Position numbers and translations under genes: made by a program. The notes beneath the pieces were generated by a model. The model worked only from the letters and a program-made list of their open reading frames with translations. It was not told the origin of the DNA and searched no databases. From Siphonodentalium dalli (taxonomy: Eukaryota; Mollusca; Scaphopoda; Gadilida; Siphonodentaliidae): DNA of 64,000 nucleotides. The DNA lies in NCBI GenBank assembly GCA_032622095.1, contig CP136068.1, forward strand, positions 59,918,025 to 59,982,024, written 5' to 3'. Below are positions 10,825 to 23,460 of this stretch, in pieces. Each line of letters begins with the position of its first letter. The stretch's first letter is position 1.

Positions 10825-12630
10825 ACAGTAACTGTTCCTCCATACAAACCAATGTAAAATTTACAAACTTGCATGCTATAACCATTCAATTCATCAGTCA
10901 ATATTTACACTCCAATATGTCAGTGGCTATGGAACGCGAATTTAAACTCGGGATTGGTTTAGAGTCCACCACGTGACGCTCGGGAACTGGTTGCAACACG
11001 TGTCTATATCGTATGGAACCGTTTGCAATATGCATCTATAGCGTATACTTCTAAAATTGAGCCAGTTTGTTCGAAAGGTACATTTTATCTTGCCATTTGA
11101 GTATAAATATAAGTTATGGATGTTCGTTTCTGCATTTCCATGGTATAGATGCATGTTGGTCTGCCAAAGTCATGTGTGGAGCGCTTACTGTTATATAAAA
11201 CCATTCGGGCAAAATGTTCACCCCCCCCCCAAAAAAAATCCGGGCCCCGTACGGCCATGGTGAACCGGAACTATAACAAATAAAGTGCCTAGGGTCACAG
11301 TAGGGTGGTATCTAAGTAGATACTAGTTAGTCGTTTGTGGAGCGTGGTATAGTTTTGAGTATTAAAAGTTACTTTATTGACATTTTTTAAAACTATCCTC
11401 CAATAGCGCCCGCGCGATATTATGGCAAAGTTCAGCGGTAGCCATAGGGTGAATCTAATTAAAATGCCTATCGATAGCCTATACTGTTGCGCTGGCCTTT
11501 GTTGCCTGTATTTAGTTATTCCCATCCACAATTTATCCGGGCTGTGGACCGGCATGCCAAAGTAAAAGATACTTATTTTAAGGCAAGGCTGCGTTAGAAT
11601 TTTTGTGTGTGTCGTACATTGTACATATTTTGACACATTTTATTTTAGCATCAACGTTCTTTTTGTGTTTATATATAGTGCCCTGTTTTTGTACAGTTTT
11701 TGGGCACTCGAGTCCTCCCCGGATCTCGGCGCAATTACCCACATTTACGGGGAGTGTGCGTCTTTTGAAGTATTTCAATCTAATTAAGTTTTTGTCGATT
11801 TGTCAGTCGTCCGTCTGTCGATGTTTGCAATTTTGCCGTCTCGTGTACGTGGTTCATAAGTTTATTAAGTCGCCTGTTTTTTTACTTGTTGACTGTTATT
11901 GACTGCTGTTGACTCTTCATGTCTCAGTATATTTAGTCGCATCCGTCCTGCACACAGGTTTACATCTTCACGGTCATGCACGAAAGGTTTACATATGTCA
12001 CGGTCATGCACGAAAGGTTTACATCTGTACATATTTCGCTGTCTGATGTAAACTGTATCCGCGAACACCACATGTAAACGCTATCATAAACAAAAGAGAG
12101 TGTTGTCAAATTAATACGGCGCTGTGTGATAAACCATTAGCATGATAGATGTACCATGATCTAAATTGAAAGACTATCTTCACAAAAAAAACTTTTAAAT
12201 ATTTGGTTGAGAGTAAAATCATACTAAAATGCCAAGAAAAAGTGTAAACTGTAAATATGACCATGACTGACGTAAACTGTATTCAGCTCGTTGACAGAAT
12301 GTAAACGCTTTATATCCTTTATGCAGGACCGGTTCACATGGGGTGTGACCAAGAAATTCCAATTTATACTGATTTAACACTATTTTCGTCGTTGCCTCTG
12401 TATAAAATGATCTTTAATCCTTGTACCAAAGGCTGCGATAAATTTATCGGGATCCAGGACTATCGGTGGGGATTCCCATACATAACCGAAACCATATAAT
12501 TATATTTATAAAGGTTGTCTTTTATGCATTTAAGCCAAGGATATTTATGTGACGCGGTCATTGTTTTCATGCATTTGTGAAGGAAACGATCTTCGACTGG
12601 ACCCGTAGACAGTAACTTATCATATTCCTA
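10825..12630. other. Unannotated stretch with a short repeat
   Basis: No gene was recognised. CACGGTCATGCACGAAAGG occurs twice in tandem at about 11969-12018. GTAAAC-containing motifs recur at 12048-12310. A C10 run lies at 11220-11230. The frames at 11295-11902 have no known domain. Confidence 0.35.
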
Positions 12631-12643
12631 AAAAGGCCTTTAA

Positions 12644-13604
12644 GGCCTTTTTACATGGAGAGATTTGCCCCCCCCCCCCCGTGTATAACTTACTTTTTGG
12701 TAAGCGATACCCCCCCGGTGGCAGAATTTACACCCGGAGTGGGTTTTTACCTCATGTAAACGCTTTTGCCCCAGGTGTATTTTTTGCCCCGGGTGTAATA
12801 TTTGCTCCACCTCCGGACCAGGAGCAAATCGGTTTACCCCCCGAGTAAATGCACATGGGAACGCAAAACGAGATTTACCCCCCGTGTATCTGTATGATTT
12901 GTCGGGTGGTGGGTGCCAATTTCAGCCAATATCACAAGGATTAACATTATATGGTCATCTGATGGTAAAATTACACTATTAATGTATTGTGGTTGTACAA
13001 TTAGCTGAATAGATGGTGATATTTCGGTTACAATTTAGTTTTAAATGCCACATACTGATGATTCTGACTCAATATATCAAATATAGAATATATGTTAGTT
13101 TTCGGTTATAATTTAGTTTTAAATGCTAAATACTCGTCCTATCTCAATATATATACATATAAACTATAGAATATAAGGGGATTGGCACTCCGTTGTTTGT
13201 GTATAACGCACGCAATTGCATGTACACATATATATTAATGCCATTATACATGATAGCTGGACAAACAAAAGTAAAAAAAACTGCATGGATGTTTTAAAGT
13301 CAGTTGATGCATGGAATTTGCAGTTTTACACTTCGGCCAATGCTGGAGTTGGTGCTACCCACAATACCCCATATGCATGCAGTGTGCAGCCGCATCGGTC
13401 AACCCCAAGTGTATACATGGTTAAAGTTGAATGTGTGATCCAAATAGTGTATATTAAGCATATAAAGGCCGACCGTAGATAGCTTTGCTACCCTATTTAT
13501 AATGCATGTAGACGCAGATCAAAATCCCATTTTACACGGGGAGTATAATTTACACCCCGATCAAATTTTACCCCCAGATCAAATATTGGTCATGTAAAAA
13601 GGCC
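12644..13604. mobile_element. 961-bp TTAA-flanked non-autonomous DNA transposon
   Basis: TIRs GGCCTTTTTACATG are perfect inverted repeats, flanked by TTAA at 12640-12643 and 13605-13608. TTAA targeting is typical of the piggyBac, Kolobok and Sola3 groups; which one is unknown. The interior has many variants of a GTTTACCCCC / CCGGGTGTAA motif at both ends, probably subterminal repeats. The left flank carries an extra inverted GGCC terminus (AAAAAGGCCT), so the element may have landed beside the end of an earlier copy. No transposase frame is present. Confidence 0.7.
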
Positions 13605-15167
13605 TTAAGAACCTCTACGCGAATAGGCAAGCGTACCATACATGCATATAAGTTACTACTTTTCTCAGTTCCCCAGGGAGCAACACACCAGGCCAGCAGG
13701 CATCACGCCTGTGGATTACAAAACCTTTGCCATTGAGAATTAATTGTGTCTTGGATATCAGTGTGAGGAATTCCTGCTGTTGGTTTGAATAAAGAGTTCT
13801 TTGTATTCAAGATATATCATGCCGTTATTGTCCGGAATCTGAGATGGGTTTGTTGGATTTAACAATCTGTTAGCAATATGTGATACTAGGTACAAGGATG
13901 GCAATAATTTCCCAAACACCATGTGAAGATTTCCCACAGGGACCTCTATTGGGCGAGGGTGGTCGTAGAAAATTTCAGACACGTATGCGATGTTTTCGTT
14001 TTCTGATTGGTTTGGGACCCACCACACCTGTAAAAATTTTTGGACGAGTTTTTTACTCCATATTTGGGCCACCCACCGCCTTTTAAAACGATTTTCCGCG
14101 GTAATAATCAAACAATTACATGATTTTCGGTTAAATGATACAGTCATAAAAAAGAATGTTTAATATCAATTCGATATCACAAACACTAGTCAAATTTATT
14201 AGACTATGGTACATCTACTCTTTTCTAAGACTGATATTGGAATGTAGATTTCCCAGAGTCTAATGTCATAGTGATAATTTCAGAATCAACTCTGCTGGAC
14301 AAATTCTCCAGCAAGTCGAAAGTTGATTTTCATCACAGTCACTATAATTTCTCACCGAATTGAGCCTTTTCTGACAAAACAAAAACTAAAAAAACTTTTT
14401 AAAAATCTAAAATTTAACTAAATTTTAATTTTTTTTAAATGTTTTTTTTTGTAAGGTTATCAAAAATTATTCCTATCAAATCACCATATTTTATTCATTA
14501 TGCATGAAGCTGCCATATTATTCCGGTTTATACTTGTGGGAATCACATACATGTATACCGTACTTCACATTAACAATCTCTACACGATAATACACTGCCA
14601 CTCAGCCATCAGGGCCCATCCCAGCATATAAAGTGTCCCCATGTAATAATCATTATGTCATGTGTACAACACACCAATAATGTTCCATTCAGGGATAAAT
14701 TGCACACCAACGATGTATAGTGTGAATGAGTAAACATGTGAAATCATTGCCAGCCGCAATTCATGATTTTAATACTGCGCGTCATTCTCGAGTATAGTGA
14801 TGGCTATAGGGCTCGAACATTAGGTCTCACTATATATATTTGCCCAAATTGCTTGTGAATTTTGATGAAAAAGGTGTGAGTAAAAAATTACCACCATGGT
14901 GCGATTTCCAGCCCAGCAACACACTAGCATCCACACTGGTTGGATGGGACGTAATAGTAAATACCGGTATGGATTTTTTGCCATACTGGACTGTAACTTG
15001 CATATATGGTACCATGAGTCAGTCACATGTGGTGATTTCAGTCTGTGTCATTGATCTAGTAGTCCTGGCCGGTCCTGGAATTATATTATTATATTATTAT
15101 TTGAAATAACATTATGTTATGGATGTTGCCGCCATGTACGCATGCATGTACACAGGTGGGTACTATA
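13605..15167. other. Unannotated stretch with a 129-codon minus-strand frame
   Basis: The minus-strand frame at 13758-14147 is 129 codons but matches no family I recognise, and an open frame also exists on the other strand (13880-14086). The rest is AT-rich, with T-runs near 14430-14450. No repeats were confirmed. Confidence 0.3.
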
Positions 15168-15172
15168 GATAC

Positions 15173-15731
15173 CACCCCTTGCATCCGGATATCGCCATAG
15201 CGGAGGCACCACATGGTCCATGAATTGAAGTTCGCTCATGGTTAGACGCATGTTGCTCAGAAACCAACACACACCAGTGGTTGGCAGTGGTGGTATCATT
15301 TGGGGCTATAATTTGCCCAACTGTGAATCAAAGTTCTTGAATTCTCGGTGTAGTTTAATCCTATTATACCCGGGAATTAGGTCATAAATTGTGGCCAAAT
15401 TAGAATTTCTTACATAATTATAAGATTGCTGTAGAAACAGTGCGGAAAATCAAGTAGTTTCATACATTGCTGTTTGCGCGGGTATCTCCTTAGTATTATA
15501 GTTAACATTTCCAATCATACATCAAATTTTCCATGCTAAAAAATAACCAGATATGCAGGTCATAGCTAGAAAATATGGTATGTCTGTAGCAATGCATGAT
15601 ATGGCCGTATACAGCACCAGCGATTTTTAAATGATATGATCGTAGCAGGTTTACTTTTATGATAATTTCATATGTGGTGCCTCCGCTATGGCGATATCCT
15701 CCGCTATGGCGATATCCGGATGCAAGGGGTG
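15173..15731. mobile_element. 559-bp inverted-repeat element, CACCCC termini, TSD GATAC
   Basis: The terminal inverted repeats are about 43 bp, starting CACCCCTTGCATCCGG and ending GGCACCACAT. They are nearly identical, except that the right copy contains an internal 18-bp duplication of CTCCGCTATGGCGATATC. Both sides are flanked by GATAC (15168-15172, 15732-15736), a 5-bp duplication. No transposase is encoded. The CAC start and 5-bp duplication are shared with the element at 9890, although the rest of the TIR differs. Confidence 0.75.
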
Positions 15732-15736
15732 GATAC

Positions 15737-17424
15737 TGCAGTCTGCAAGCTATATAGTAATATACATCAATTTATTTGTCAGTGATATTATTCATGATCA
15801 CTGTCATATAAAAAAAAAAAAATTAATTGCTGATCAGGTGAATGACGGTGAACTCCAAGAATGTAAGACAGCAACACAGTGTGCCCGTTAAACCTCCCTG
15901 TCCATGATATGGCGTCCTCATAAAACTACTCTCTCTCCAGTGGGCCACATAAACTTGCTCTCCCACACATAATATAATTATGAAAATCCACCCATCGGTT
16001 GCTCAGCTACAGCTACAGCTACAGCTACAGTTTGCTAAACACAAAATGCCCTCCCCAAAATCTGGTCGACATTTGTGATGGCCAAATCAAAGGTCTAATT
16101 AAAAGAAAAACGAATGAAATTTCTTACAATGCTGAATAAATAGATCGTTTGCAGAAATTGTCAACGATTATTTTGATACATGCGGGCCAGATGCATTGGC
16201 GGAAAAAAATTATTCATTTAGGGGTGGGTTGTCGGTGAAATGTGGAAAAATTATTCTTGTAAGTTTTTTCCAAACATGTGTTTGCAGACTCCAAATTCAA
16301 TTTTCTTTCATTTTATAGAATATGGATTAACCTTAATATCCAAATCAGATATACATGAGTAGTGCAATCCACATAAAACAATTTTGGATGACCACTGCGT
16401 TGGTTTACATGTGATATTGACCCCATTAACCCTCTTACTAATGCAGACTACGGTCATAGTCTACCAGTCGAATTAGTGATGTGAACCGGACCGCCTTGGA
16501 CCGGTCCGGTCCGCGGTCCAGGGGTGGACCGCGGTCCGGTCCTAGTGACAAATAAAATGTTCTTCCCCAAGAAGTTTATAATTTCTTTGCATGACTAGCT
16601 ACGGTACCGAATTTTAGATGTCATTATGTCGACGTATTTCCATAATTATATTATACGCGGAAAACCAGGGGGGGGGGGTGGGGAAAAACTCCAGGAACGT
16701 ATGCTTATTTTCTGCGTTCGGGAACTTTTGGGACCCACCCAAATCCGCAAATTTTGTACTACCAAAATTTAGGTACACACCCCCATACTGCTTTATTTTA
16801 TGTGAAATTTAATACAGATTTATGCCCCAATATCTAAAATTTCCCTCATGTTCTGTTTCTGAAAATTTTAGATTGGCGGGGATGGGGGGGGGGGGGGGCT
16901 TCATGCAGCCGCCTGGCTTACCCTCATGCATGCAGCTCGTACGACCATGACCAGATAATAATAGTATGTGCGGTCATTTATATGTGAAAGCAATTTAATT
17001 GTAGCTGTCGAAATCTATAATCTTTAATGGATGACCCTTCGTGTTCAGTTCCCAACATCCCAGATGGTGCCAATTGATAGCGCACATAAAACGCACATAA
17101 AACGTGTTGACCCTAAATGAACCCATGCCAGTATTGGTCAAATCTGGTCAGTGGCCAAAGGGGGATAACTCAATCTGGTAAATTGTCACCCAATACTATT
17201 CTTAAAAATGCATTTTATTCCCAACTGATACTAATTTCATAATATTTCTGACTGGGAATATCATTATTTGTATCACAGTAGTCACAATGAATCCACTTAC
17301 GTAGTTTTTAGACACAGAAAACACCATCCGGTTTATGGGCCAGGAGAGTAGGTCCCCATAACACATAAGTCCCCACAGGCCAGGTCTAAAGACGGCGCGG
17401 TTTCCCCGTAAACCATGTTTAAAA

Positions 17425-17425
<1 letters not shown>
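15737..17425. other. Unannotated stretch with short repeats
   Basis: Contains an inverted copy of the 6.2-kb dispersed repeat (15905-15970), a (CTACAG)n run at 16006-16031 and a GC-rich, self-complementary patch at 16490-16540 beginning TAGTGATGTGAACCGG, which resembles one end of a hAT-like element. Poly-G runs lie near 16668 and 16885. No gene was recognised. Confidence 0.35.
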
Positions 17426-17427
<2 letters not shown>

Positions 17428-17471
<44 letters not shown>

Positions 17472-17527
17472 TCTCTCTCTTTCTCTCTCTTCTCCTCTTT
17501 CTCTCTCTTTCTCTCTCATTTCTCTCC

Positions 17528-17584
<57 letters not shown>

Positions 17585-17613
17585 TTCTCTCTCTCTCTCT
17601 CCTCTCTTCTCTC

Positions 17614-17666
<53 letters not shown>

Positions 17667-17670
17667 CTAT
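17428..17670. repeat. (CT)n microsatellite followed by (AT)n
   Basis: About 220 bp of CT/TC dinucleotides with scattered interruptions, then about 18 bp of alternating AT. The Ser/Leu-rich frames (+) and Arg/Glu-rich frames (-) through it are translation artefacts. Confidence 0.95.
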
Positions 17671-18497
17671 GGTCGGCTTATGAAAGTGATTATCTATCAC
17701 ACGTTCTGAAGCCATCTCACCCTCTGAAGTGTGATTATAATAGTTGACTGGTTACTGTGTAAACAACCTGCTTCTATTGTTTTGATACTGATATGATAGG
17801 AAATGGGTACAATAACGGCTTCTAAGTATTTTCCAAACTCCAGAGATAGTGAGATGAACTCGGAGAATAAGAGAAACTTTAATATCCAGAATGTGAAAAC
17901 AGTTCATTATTGTTATTTATGAATTCGCCGGTTCGTCGTTAAAACCAACTAGTAGTGTGATATACTGGCTATTATCTTTGCTAACAAACGTGCCTAAAGT
18001 AATCTAAATGTCAAAATTGATGGACATAATTCTGAAATATCATAATCTGAACTTAAAAAATTAATATATTAATTTAATATATATTAACTTATTTACAACT
18101 TTAATACAAATGTAATACCCGGGCCAACTCGTCCCTGGAAGCTGGGCCAGCTCGCCCAAAAACTGCCTTGGGCGAGTGGGCCCTGGGGCGAGTGGGCCCA
18201 AATCCATCGCCTATTTCCGACGTGTCTATTTTTAGCCGATAATATGAGCTTTGTGTTGGCGAATGAGACTATTAAATTGTTGCTTCCCTGTACGCCATGT
18301 TAATGCCGACTATATATATTTTTGATGCCGCTACACACGCTGTATTATTGATAAACAGCCGGGTTTCTAATACCGCCACAATACCGCCCCCATACCGTCC
18401 CGTCCCATCGTCCCATTCTGCGTTTTGGTCACTCCACTATCTTGAGGGCGTTAATAAATAACGGACCTGACTCCAAGTAGTCTTGGCCGTGTTCCTA
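17671..18497. other. Unannotated stretch
   Basis: No coding region was seen. A patch at 18120-18200 repeats the motif GGGCGAGTGGGCCC and related GGGCCAGCTCG. Confidence 0.35.
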
Positions 18498-18659
18498 TAT
18501 AGGAATCAGGGAGCTAATTGTGTTCTAGAGTCGGGGAGCGAGTACACCGTGGAACCTTAAAGGTGAAGGTAACTGAAGAATGACCTTCACCTGATACATG
18601 CGACACGTTATTACGCCACACCGTGGTGTTGCTTGGGTACGCAGATTTTCATATTCTGT

Positions 18660-18795
18660 GGTGGGTACAGGACGTTTCGTACCATGGTCGTTTCGTACTT
18701 GGTCGTTTCGTACCATATTTCTTGGTCGTTTCGTACCGCATTGTTTGGTCGTTTCGTACCATGTAGAAAATCAATTGGTCGTTTCGTACCATGTG
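18660..18795. repeat. Short tandem array of TGGTCGTTTCGTACC
   Basis: The 15-mer TGGTCGTTTCGTACC, or a near copy, occurs about six times with spacers of 1-15 bp. The tandem copies make phantom frames on both strands. Confidence 0.75.
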
Positions 18796-19080
18796 TTGGA
18801 AATGGGGAAAACACGGTATTTTATATATATATTTATATTATGTATGTATAATTATTCATGTTCTGGAATGCGGCGAAAGATCTTATGAGATTTGCTTACA
18901 TCGAATGTGAATAACAATCACGCTGACAATAGTATTCATCTGATTGACTGCGGGAAAGATCTTATGAGATGTTTTTACAACAAGTGTTAATACTAATCAC
19001 GCTGTATAAACAAGAGGTGAGCTCTTACTGATTACCACTAATTACCACCTGGCTTCTTGATCACACCTTTTCGCGGCACC

Positions 19081-19294
19081 TCGAAACAGTGCGCGGAACT
19101 GCGCAGAACTACGCGGAAGTGCGCGGTACAAATGAAACAGTTATTATGCACAGAGGCAGGTGGGGGTTGATTTAATACATGAACTATAGTAGTAGACAGT
19201 CTTCAGTTGCGAATTTGTAAGGTTATTTTAACGTTTTAACTTGTATTTGAGAGATAGAGTGAGTGGTAGAATCTACCGCGCACTGTTTCGAGAA
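19081..19294. repeat. Inverted repeat around GCGCGG-rich motifs
   Basis: TCGAAACAGTGCGCGG (about 19081) is the inverse of CCGCGCACTGTTTCGA (about 19277). Variants GCGCGGAACTGCGCAG and CCGCGCATTGTTTC lie nearby. It is possibly the pair of ends of a small element. No target duplication was identified. Confidence 0.4.
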
Positions 19295-19796
19295 AAGCTT
19301 ACTGCGCAATATCTTCCGCGCATTGTTTCACGAAAAGCATACTCGTGGTTTCGGATTAGGGACCACACTTAGCCTACATGTCTTAATTAGTAATAGGCCT
19401 AGTATAGAGGTAGACTGATTAGAGGTGACATCTTACTGCATGTCACTGTAGAAAATGTGTGAAGTTAAAATGTTGAAACAACACAACCATCATGCAGTGA
19501 TTATTGAGTGATTAAATCTGCAGGGTATAGCCTTAGTATGAAGTCGACTCGACAATTTCATACCCAAATGACCGTATACATCAAGTGTTCATATATAGCC
19601 TAGAAAAATTGTGTTCCAAATGCAGAATCAAATTAAATCCACTGAAAACGCAACTAAAGGTACTCAATCCGATCAGAGTGTCCCCATCTCAACAGATTCC
19701 AACAACAATTTTTTGTTATCAAAGGTCACTTTAGTTATTAGAATCGATTAATTATCCAAAAATATTGCTAACGACTGTGAAATAATCCACTGAGGC

Positions 19797-21658
19797 GTTA
19801 TTTCGCTAAAATCCGATTTGGATTCTGGATTCAGATTACAGATTTGTCCCCGTACGACTTGGTTCGGCAAAAGAACAGACCACAAATTTCCAGAATCAGT
19901 AAACGAACAGACCGTAATCCTAATTTCGTGGGAATCCGATAGGGATTCGGATTCCGATTACGGACTCAAATGTTCGTAATGTAAACAAACCGAGATTTCG
20001 CCACCTCAGAGTTTAAAAACACAATAAAACATAAGAATCCGTCTCTTGTGTACAAATTATTGCAGAATATAAACGATCTATATCAAAGAATTTTAAATGC
20101 GGAGACAAATTTGTTTTATTGAATGTAAACTGGGAGAATATTACTGAAATTGGCCAAATAATAACGCTATTGATAGTAACGCTGGGGGAGCACTTCGGTT
20201 GATGGCGAAGAAATTTCAATTCATTGTTGATTGTCACTTTCATATGTCCATTTCATAATTCCATCCTTAAAATACCGCCCGAACGCATGTCGATTTCGAA
20301 TTCGGCGAATACGTCACCATTGACCGAGTTCATATGCACCTGCATGGATATGTCTTCTGCTGTGTTCGTTATTATAATGTTTCTTCTTATTCAAGAAATA
20401 GTAGGATTATATGGTATCGATGGATTATCAGATACACGTATGTACTATCATCTAGTCTTAATGTTATAGCAATTTCATGTTTAACATGTTTTGTTTCGTT
20501 AAATGCAGTCGTTTTGCACAATAGTCTCTGTATAGACAACAGACACATGTTCTAGGGACGTGGCTAGAAGTTTCCTCAAATTTACGGCCAACTGCACCCC
20601 CCCCCCCCCTTGAACCAAACATCAATCTCACAGGTTCGCAGAATTCAATTTGCTCCCCTTGGAAATATCCAATCTGACAAACACTAAGATTGGAAAATTA
20701 CCAACTTTTACTGGTTGAAAAAAATCAAACAATGAGAACAATGCCAACCTATATATGGTGTCAAATTAATGTCCAACTAATGTTGTGTCATGCATGAAAT
20801 TTCCGACTGCTGGAATGTACCAAAGTTTAGTTTAGATATATTTATTTCAAATATATGTCAAATTTAGATAACACATGATATATAACACATACATTTGTTT
20901 ATACATACAAAGGAATTGGGGGACAAGTACTGACTCACTTAAGGGTACCCCCTCTCCCAAATGTTATTACACTGAAAAAATAAATAATTAGTAATGGCAA
21001 AGCAACATGACTACCAAAACAAGTTGAACATATATACAGATCACTGGACACCCCCTCGATCTCCCGAGTTAGTCATAATTAAGTTTGTATATGTATTTAT
21101 TTAAAATCGGGTTTGTTTGTTTGTTGCGTTTGTTGGCTTGTACGTATCATTATTTGAAACAGTTAGTCAAAATAATCCTGATTTTCCTCACGTATGAATG
21201 ACTGCACAGCTTAGCAAATTGTACCAAAAATCGGGGTGGGGGTCGAGACACCCAAGCAACACCTGTCGTCACGTCCCTGTTCAACTGACAAGTTTTGTGT
21301 GTTCTTCACAACATCTTCGGAATTTGATTCAGGAGGCCTAGAGCTGTCATGTTTAGATATGCTTGCCAACATTAATAAACACACTTTAACTTGAAAAAAA
21401 AAGATGCGATTAAGTCGGATTGGCAGCAAATTATGTGCCGTGTATATACACATAGACGAAAAGCATGATTTCACAACAAACATGCATTTTATAAATATAA
21501 GATACAAATGATACTTTTGTCAAATACATGAGCCATGTTTGACGCTGGGAGAGATTTTCGGAGACCACGTGGATTTCAAAATCTGACCTAGAATCCGAAA
21601 TTAGCTCCGCCCCCCGTAATCGGCTTTGGATTCTCAATCCGGATTTTAGCGAAATTAC
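19797..21658. mobile_element. 1.86-kb inverted-repeat element, possible GGC duplication
   Basis: The left end GTTATTTCGCTAAAATCCG and the right end read inward GTAATTTCGCTAAAATCCG are inverted repeats with one mismatch. GGC flanks both sides (19794-19796, 21659-21661), though 3 bp is weak proof. Subterminal GGATTC motifs recur at both ends. No transposase is visible. It lies inside the 10.2-kb element. Confidence 0.5.
20828..20960 (-). mobile_element. LINE 3' UTR fragment (minus strand)
   Basis: The segment with ACAAAGGAATTGGGGGACAA and GTACCCCCTCTCCC resembles the one at 62160-62240, which lies downstream of a minus-strand LINE endonuclease fragment. Read on the minus strand, it ends in TATTTGAAATAAATATATC. 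It is interpreted as a solitary LINE 3' end. Orientation is inferred from the tail. Confidence 0.4.
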
Positions 21659-21769
21659 GGCTCTGGGCGACTGTATTATTATGGTTACCGATAGAGTCAC
21701 GATAGTACAACAAAGATTAGCACATGTGTTTACGTCACCGGTGTACTTGTTGTGGCATGTTTCTATTAT

Positions 21770-22505
21770 GAAGGTTCGCTATCCCGAAGGTCCGCTATTC
21801 CGAAGGTTCCCTATTCCGAAGGTTTTTGTTATTTTTAGGTTAATTCTATATTCTAAAGTATTGAGACTAATTTGAGAGGGTTCATTATCACAAAGATTCT
21901 TTTTACGGAGTGTGCGCTCACATCCGAACTGATCCTGCGCGCATACCGATACAGATACAGGAGGAAATAACTTAACTTAGAACATTAAATGTGATTTTGT
22001 TTTGTTTTCGCGGGTTTTCTTGAGATTTAATGTCATTACGTGGGCCCATACTTTTGAATTCTTGGCATATAATATGAATGTTGTGGTATATTGTGGACCC
22101 TCCCGCATTGGGACATGACATAGGTACAGTTGACTTAAGTGATGTTCTGTGTGGGCTCCAATTTGGAGTTCAATATTTTAAGGGCCAAATTTAGGATTTT
22201 ATGGGCCCATACCTTTGAACTCTGGGCATATAATTTGAATATTGGGGGCATGTCTCTAATCCGAAGGTTCACTATCCAGAATGTCCACTATTCCGAAATT
22301 TCTCTGAATGTTCGCTATTCCGAAGGTTCGTTATTCCGAAGGTTCTGTATTCCGAAGGTTTTTGTTATTTTAATTCTATATTCTAAAGTATTGGGAGGGT
22401 TCATTATCACGAAGATTCTTTTTATGAAGGAAATAACTTAAAACATTAAATGTGATTTTGTTTTGTTTTCGCGGGTTTTCTTGAGTTTAATGTCATTACG
22501 TATGA
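21770..22505. repeat. Tandem pair of GGTTCGCTATTCCGAA minisatellite-bearing units
   Basis: Two copies about 485 bp apart (21770-22040 and 22255-22505) carry short arrays of the 16-bp unit GGTTCGCTATTCCGAA. Each is followed by the same text, including TTCTATATTCTAAAGTATTG and TTTTCGCGGGTTTTCTTGAG. The array plus its first flank recurs at 61062-61240. Confidence 0.7.
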
Positions 22506-22970
22506 CTTTATTTCTCATTAAATATTCACGCCAAGCAGCCCACACAATTGCTATGTTTCCATGCGATTTAATGTCACTACGTGTGACCTAATATCTCAAT
22601 AATCTGAGGCAAGAGTACGCCTGCTAAAGGCGAATTGTAACAGTGGGGCTATAACGCCCAATGAATACTGGGAACTATAACAAACTGCGCAGCAGAATAT
22701 CGCTGATTAAACGAGTATGAGATGAGCCTAACTGCAATTGTGACTTTGTTTAAAGGCCCACTTAATTTTCGAGTCATTCATTTTTGTTATAGTATATACG
22801 GTTTTAATAACAATTTATGCCATCAAATTTGAATAAATTACTATAATTCATCACCATTTGAAACGCAGAATCCTTCTATCTCCTAGTTTGAAACACCTTT
22901 AAAATACCGCGACAAGTCGTGCGTCGTATATCTAGCAATTAGCAACTAACATGTCCTCTTCGGCTTTCCA
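22506..22970. other. Unannotated stretch
   Basis: No coding region or repeat was recognised. Confidence 0.35.
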
Positions 22971-22974
22971 TAGA

Positions 22975-23460
22975 TTTCAACGTAATTTGATACTTATGGG
23001 TATTTGTGTCCGGGAAGTGTTTTGGACGGGTCAAATCGTGAGCACGACCTGACCTTTAAAACTGTCAATGCAAGGTCAATTTGGGTAAAACGGACAAATT
23101 TCGGCGAAATTTGATACCTAGGGATACTTTTGTCCGGGGAGTGTTTTGAACGGGTCAAATCGTGACCTTGACCTTCAATGTGGTCAATCAAAGGTCAAAT
23201 CGGATGGATTTCGACGAAATTTGATACCTATGGGTACTTTTGTCGGGGGAGTGTTTTGGACGGGTCAAATCATGACTCCGACCTTATCTTGACCTTCAAA
23301 ATTGTTAATTAAAGGTCAAGTGGGGTAAAACGGACGGATTTCGACGAAATTTGATACCTAGTGGTACTTTTCTCCGGGTGGGGGTGTTTTGGACGGGTCA
23401 AATCATGACCCTGACCTGACCTTGACTTTCGAAATAGTCAATTGAAGGTCAAATCGCGCC
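22975..23460. repeat. Four tandem units of about 115-126 bp
   Basis: Units begin near 22975, 23101, 23216 and 23337. They share TTCGACGAAATTTGATACC, GTGTTTTGGACGGGTCAAAT and TGACCTTGACC-type motifs. There is no coding potential; the 65-codon minus-strand frame is an artefact of the repeat. Confidence 0.8.

Noticed and set aside
13758-14147. 129-codon minus-strand frame as a gene
   Set aside because: No recognisable motif, no splice or polyA context, and an open frame on the opposite strand; kept only as part of an unannotated stretch.
17415-17747. Ser/Leu-rich 110-codon frame and Arg/Glu-rich antisense frames
   Set aside because: Pure product of the CT microsatellite.
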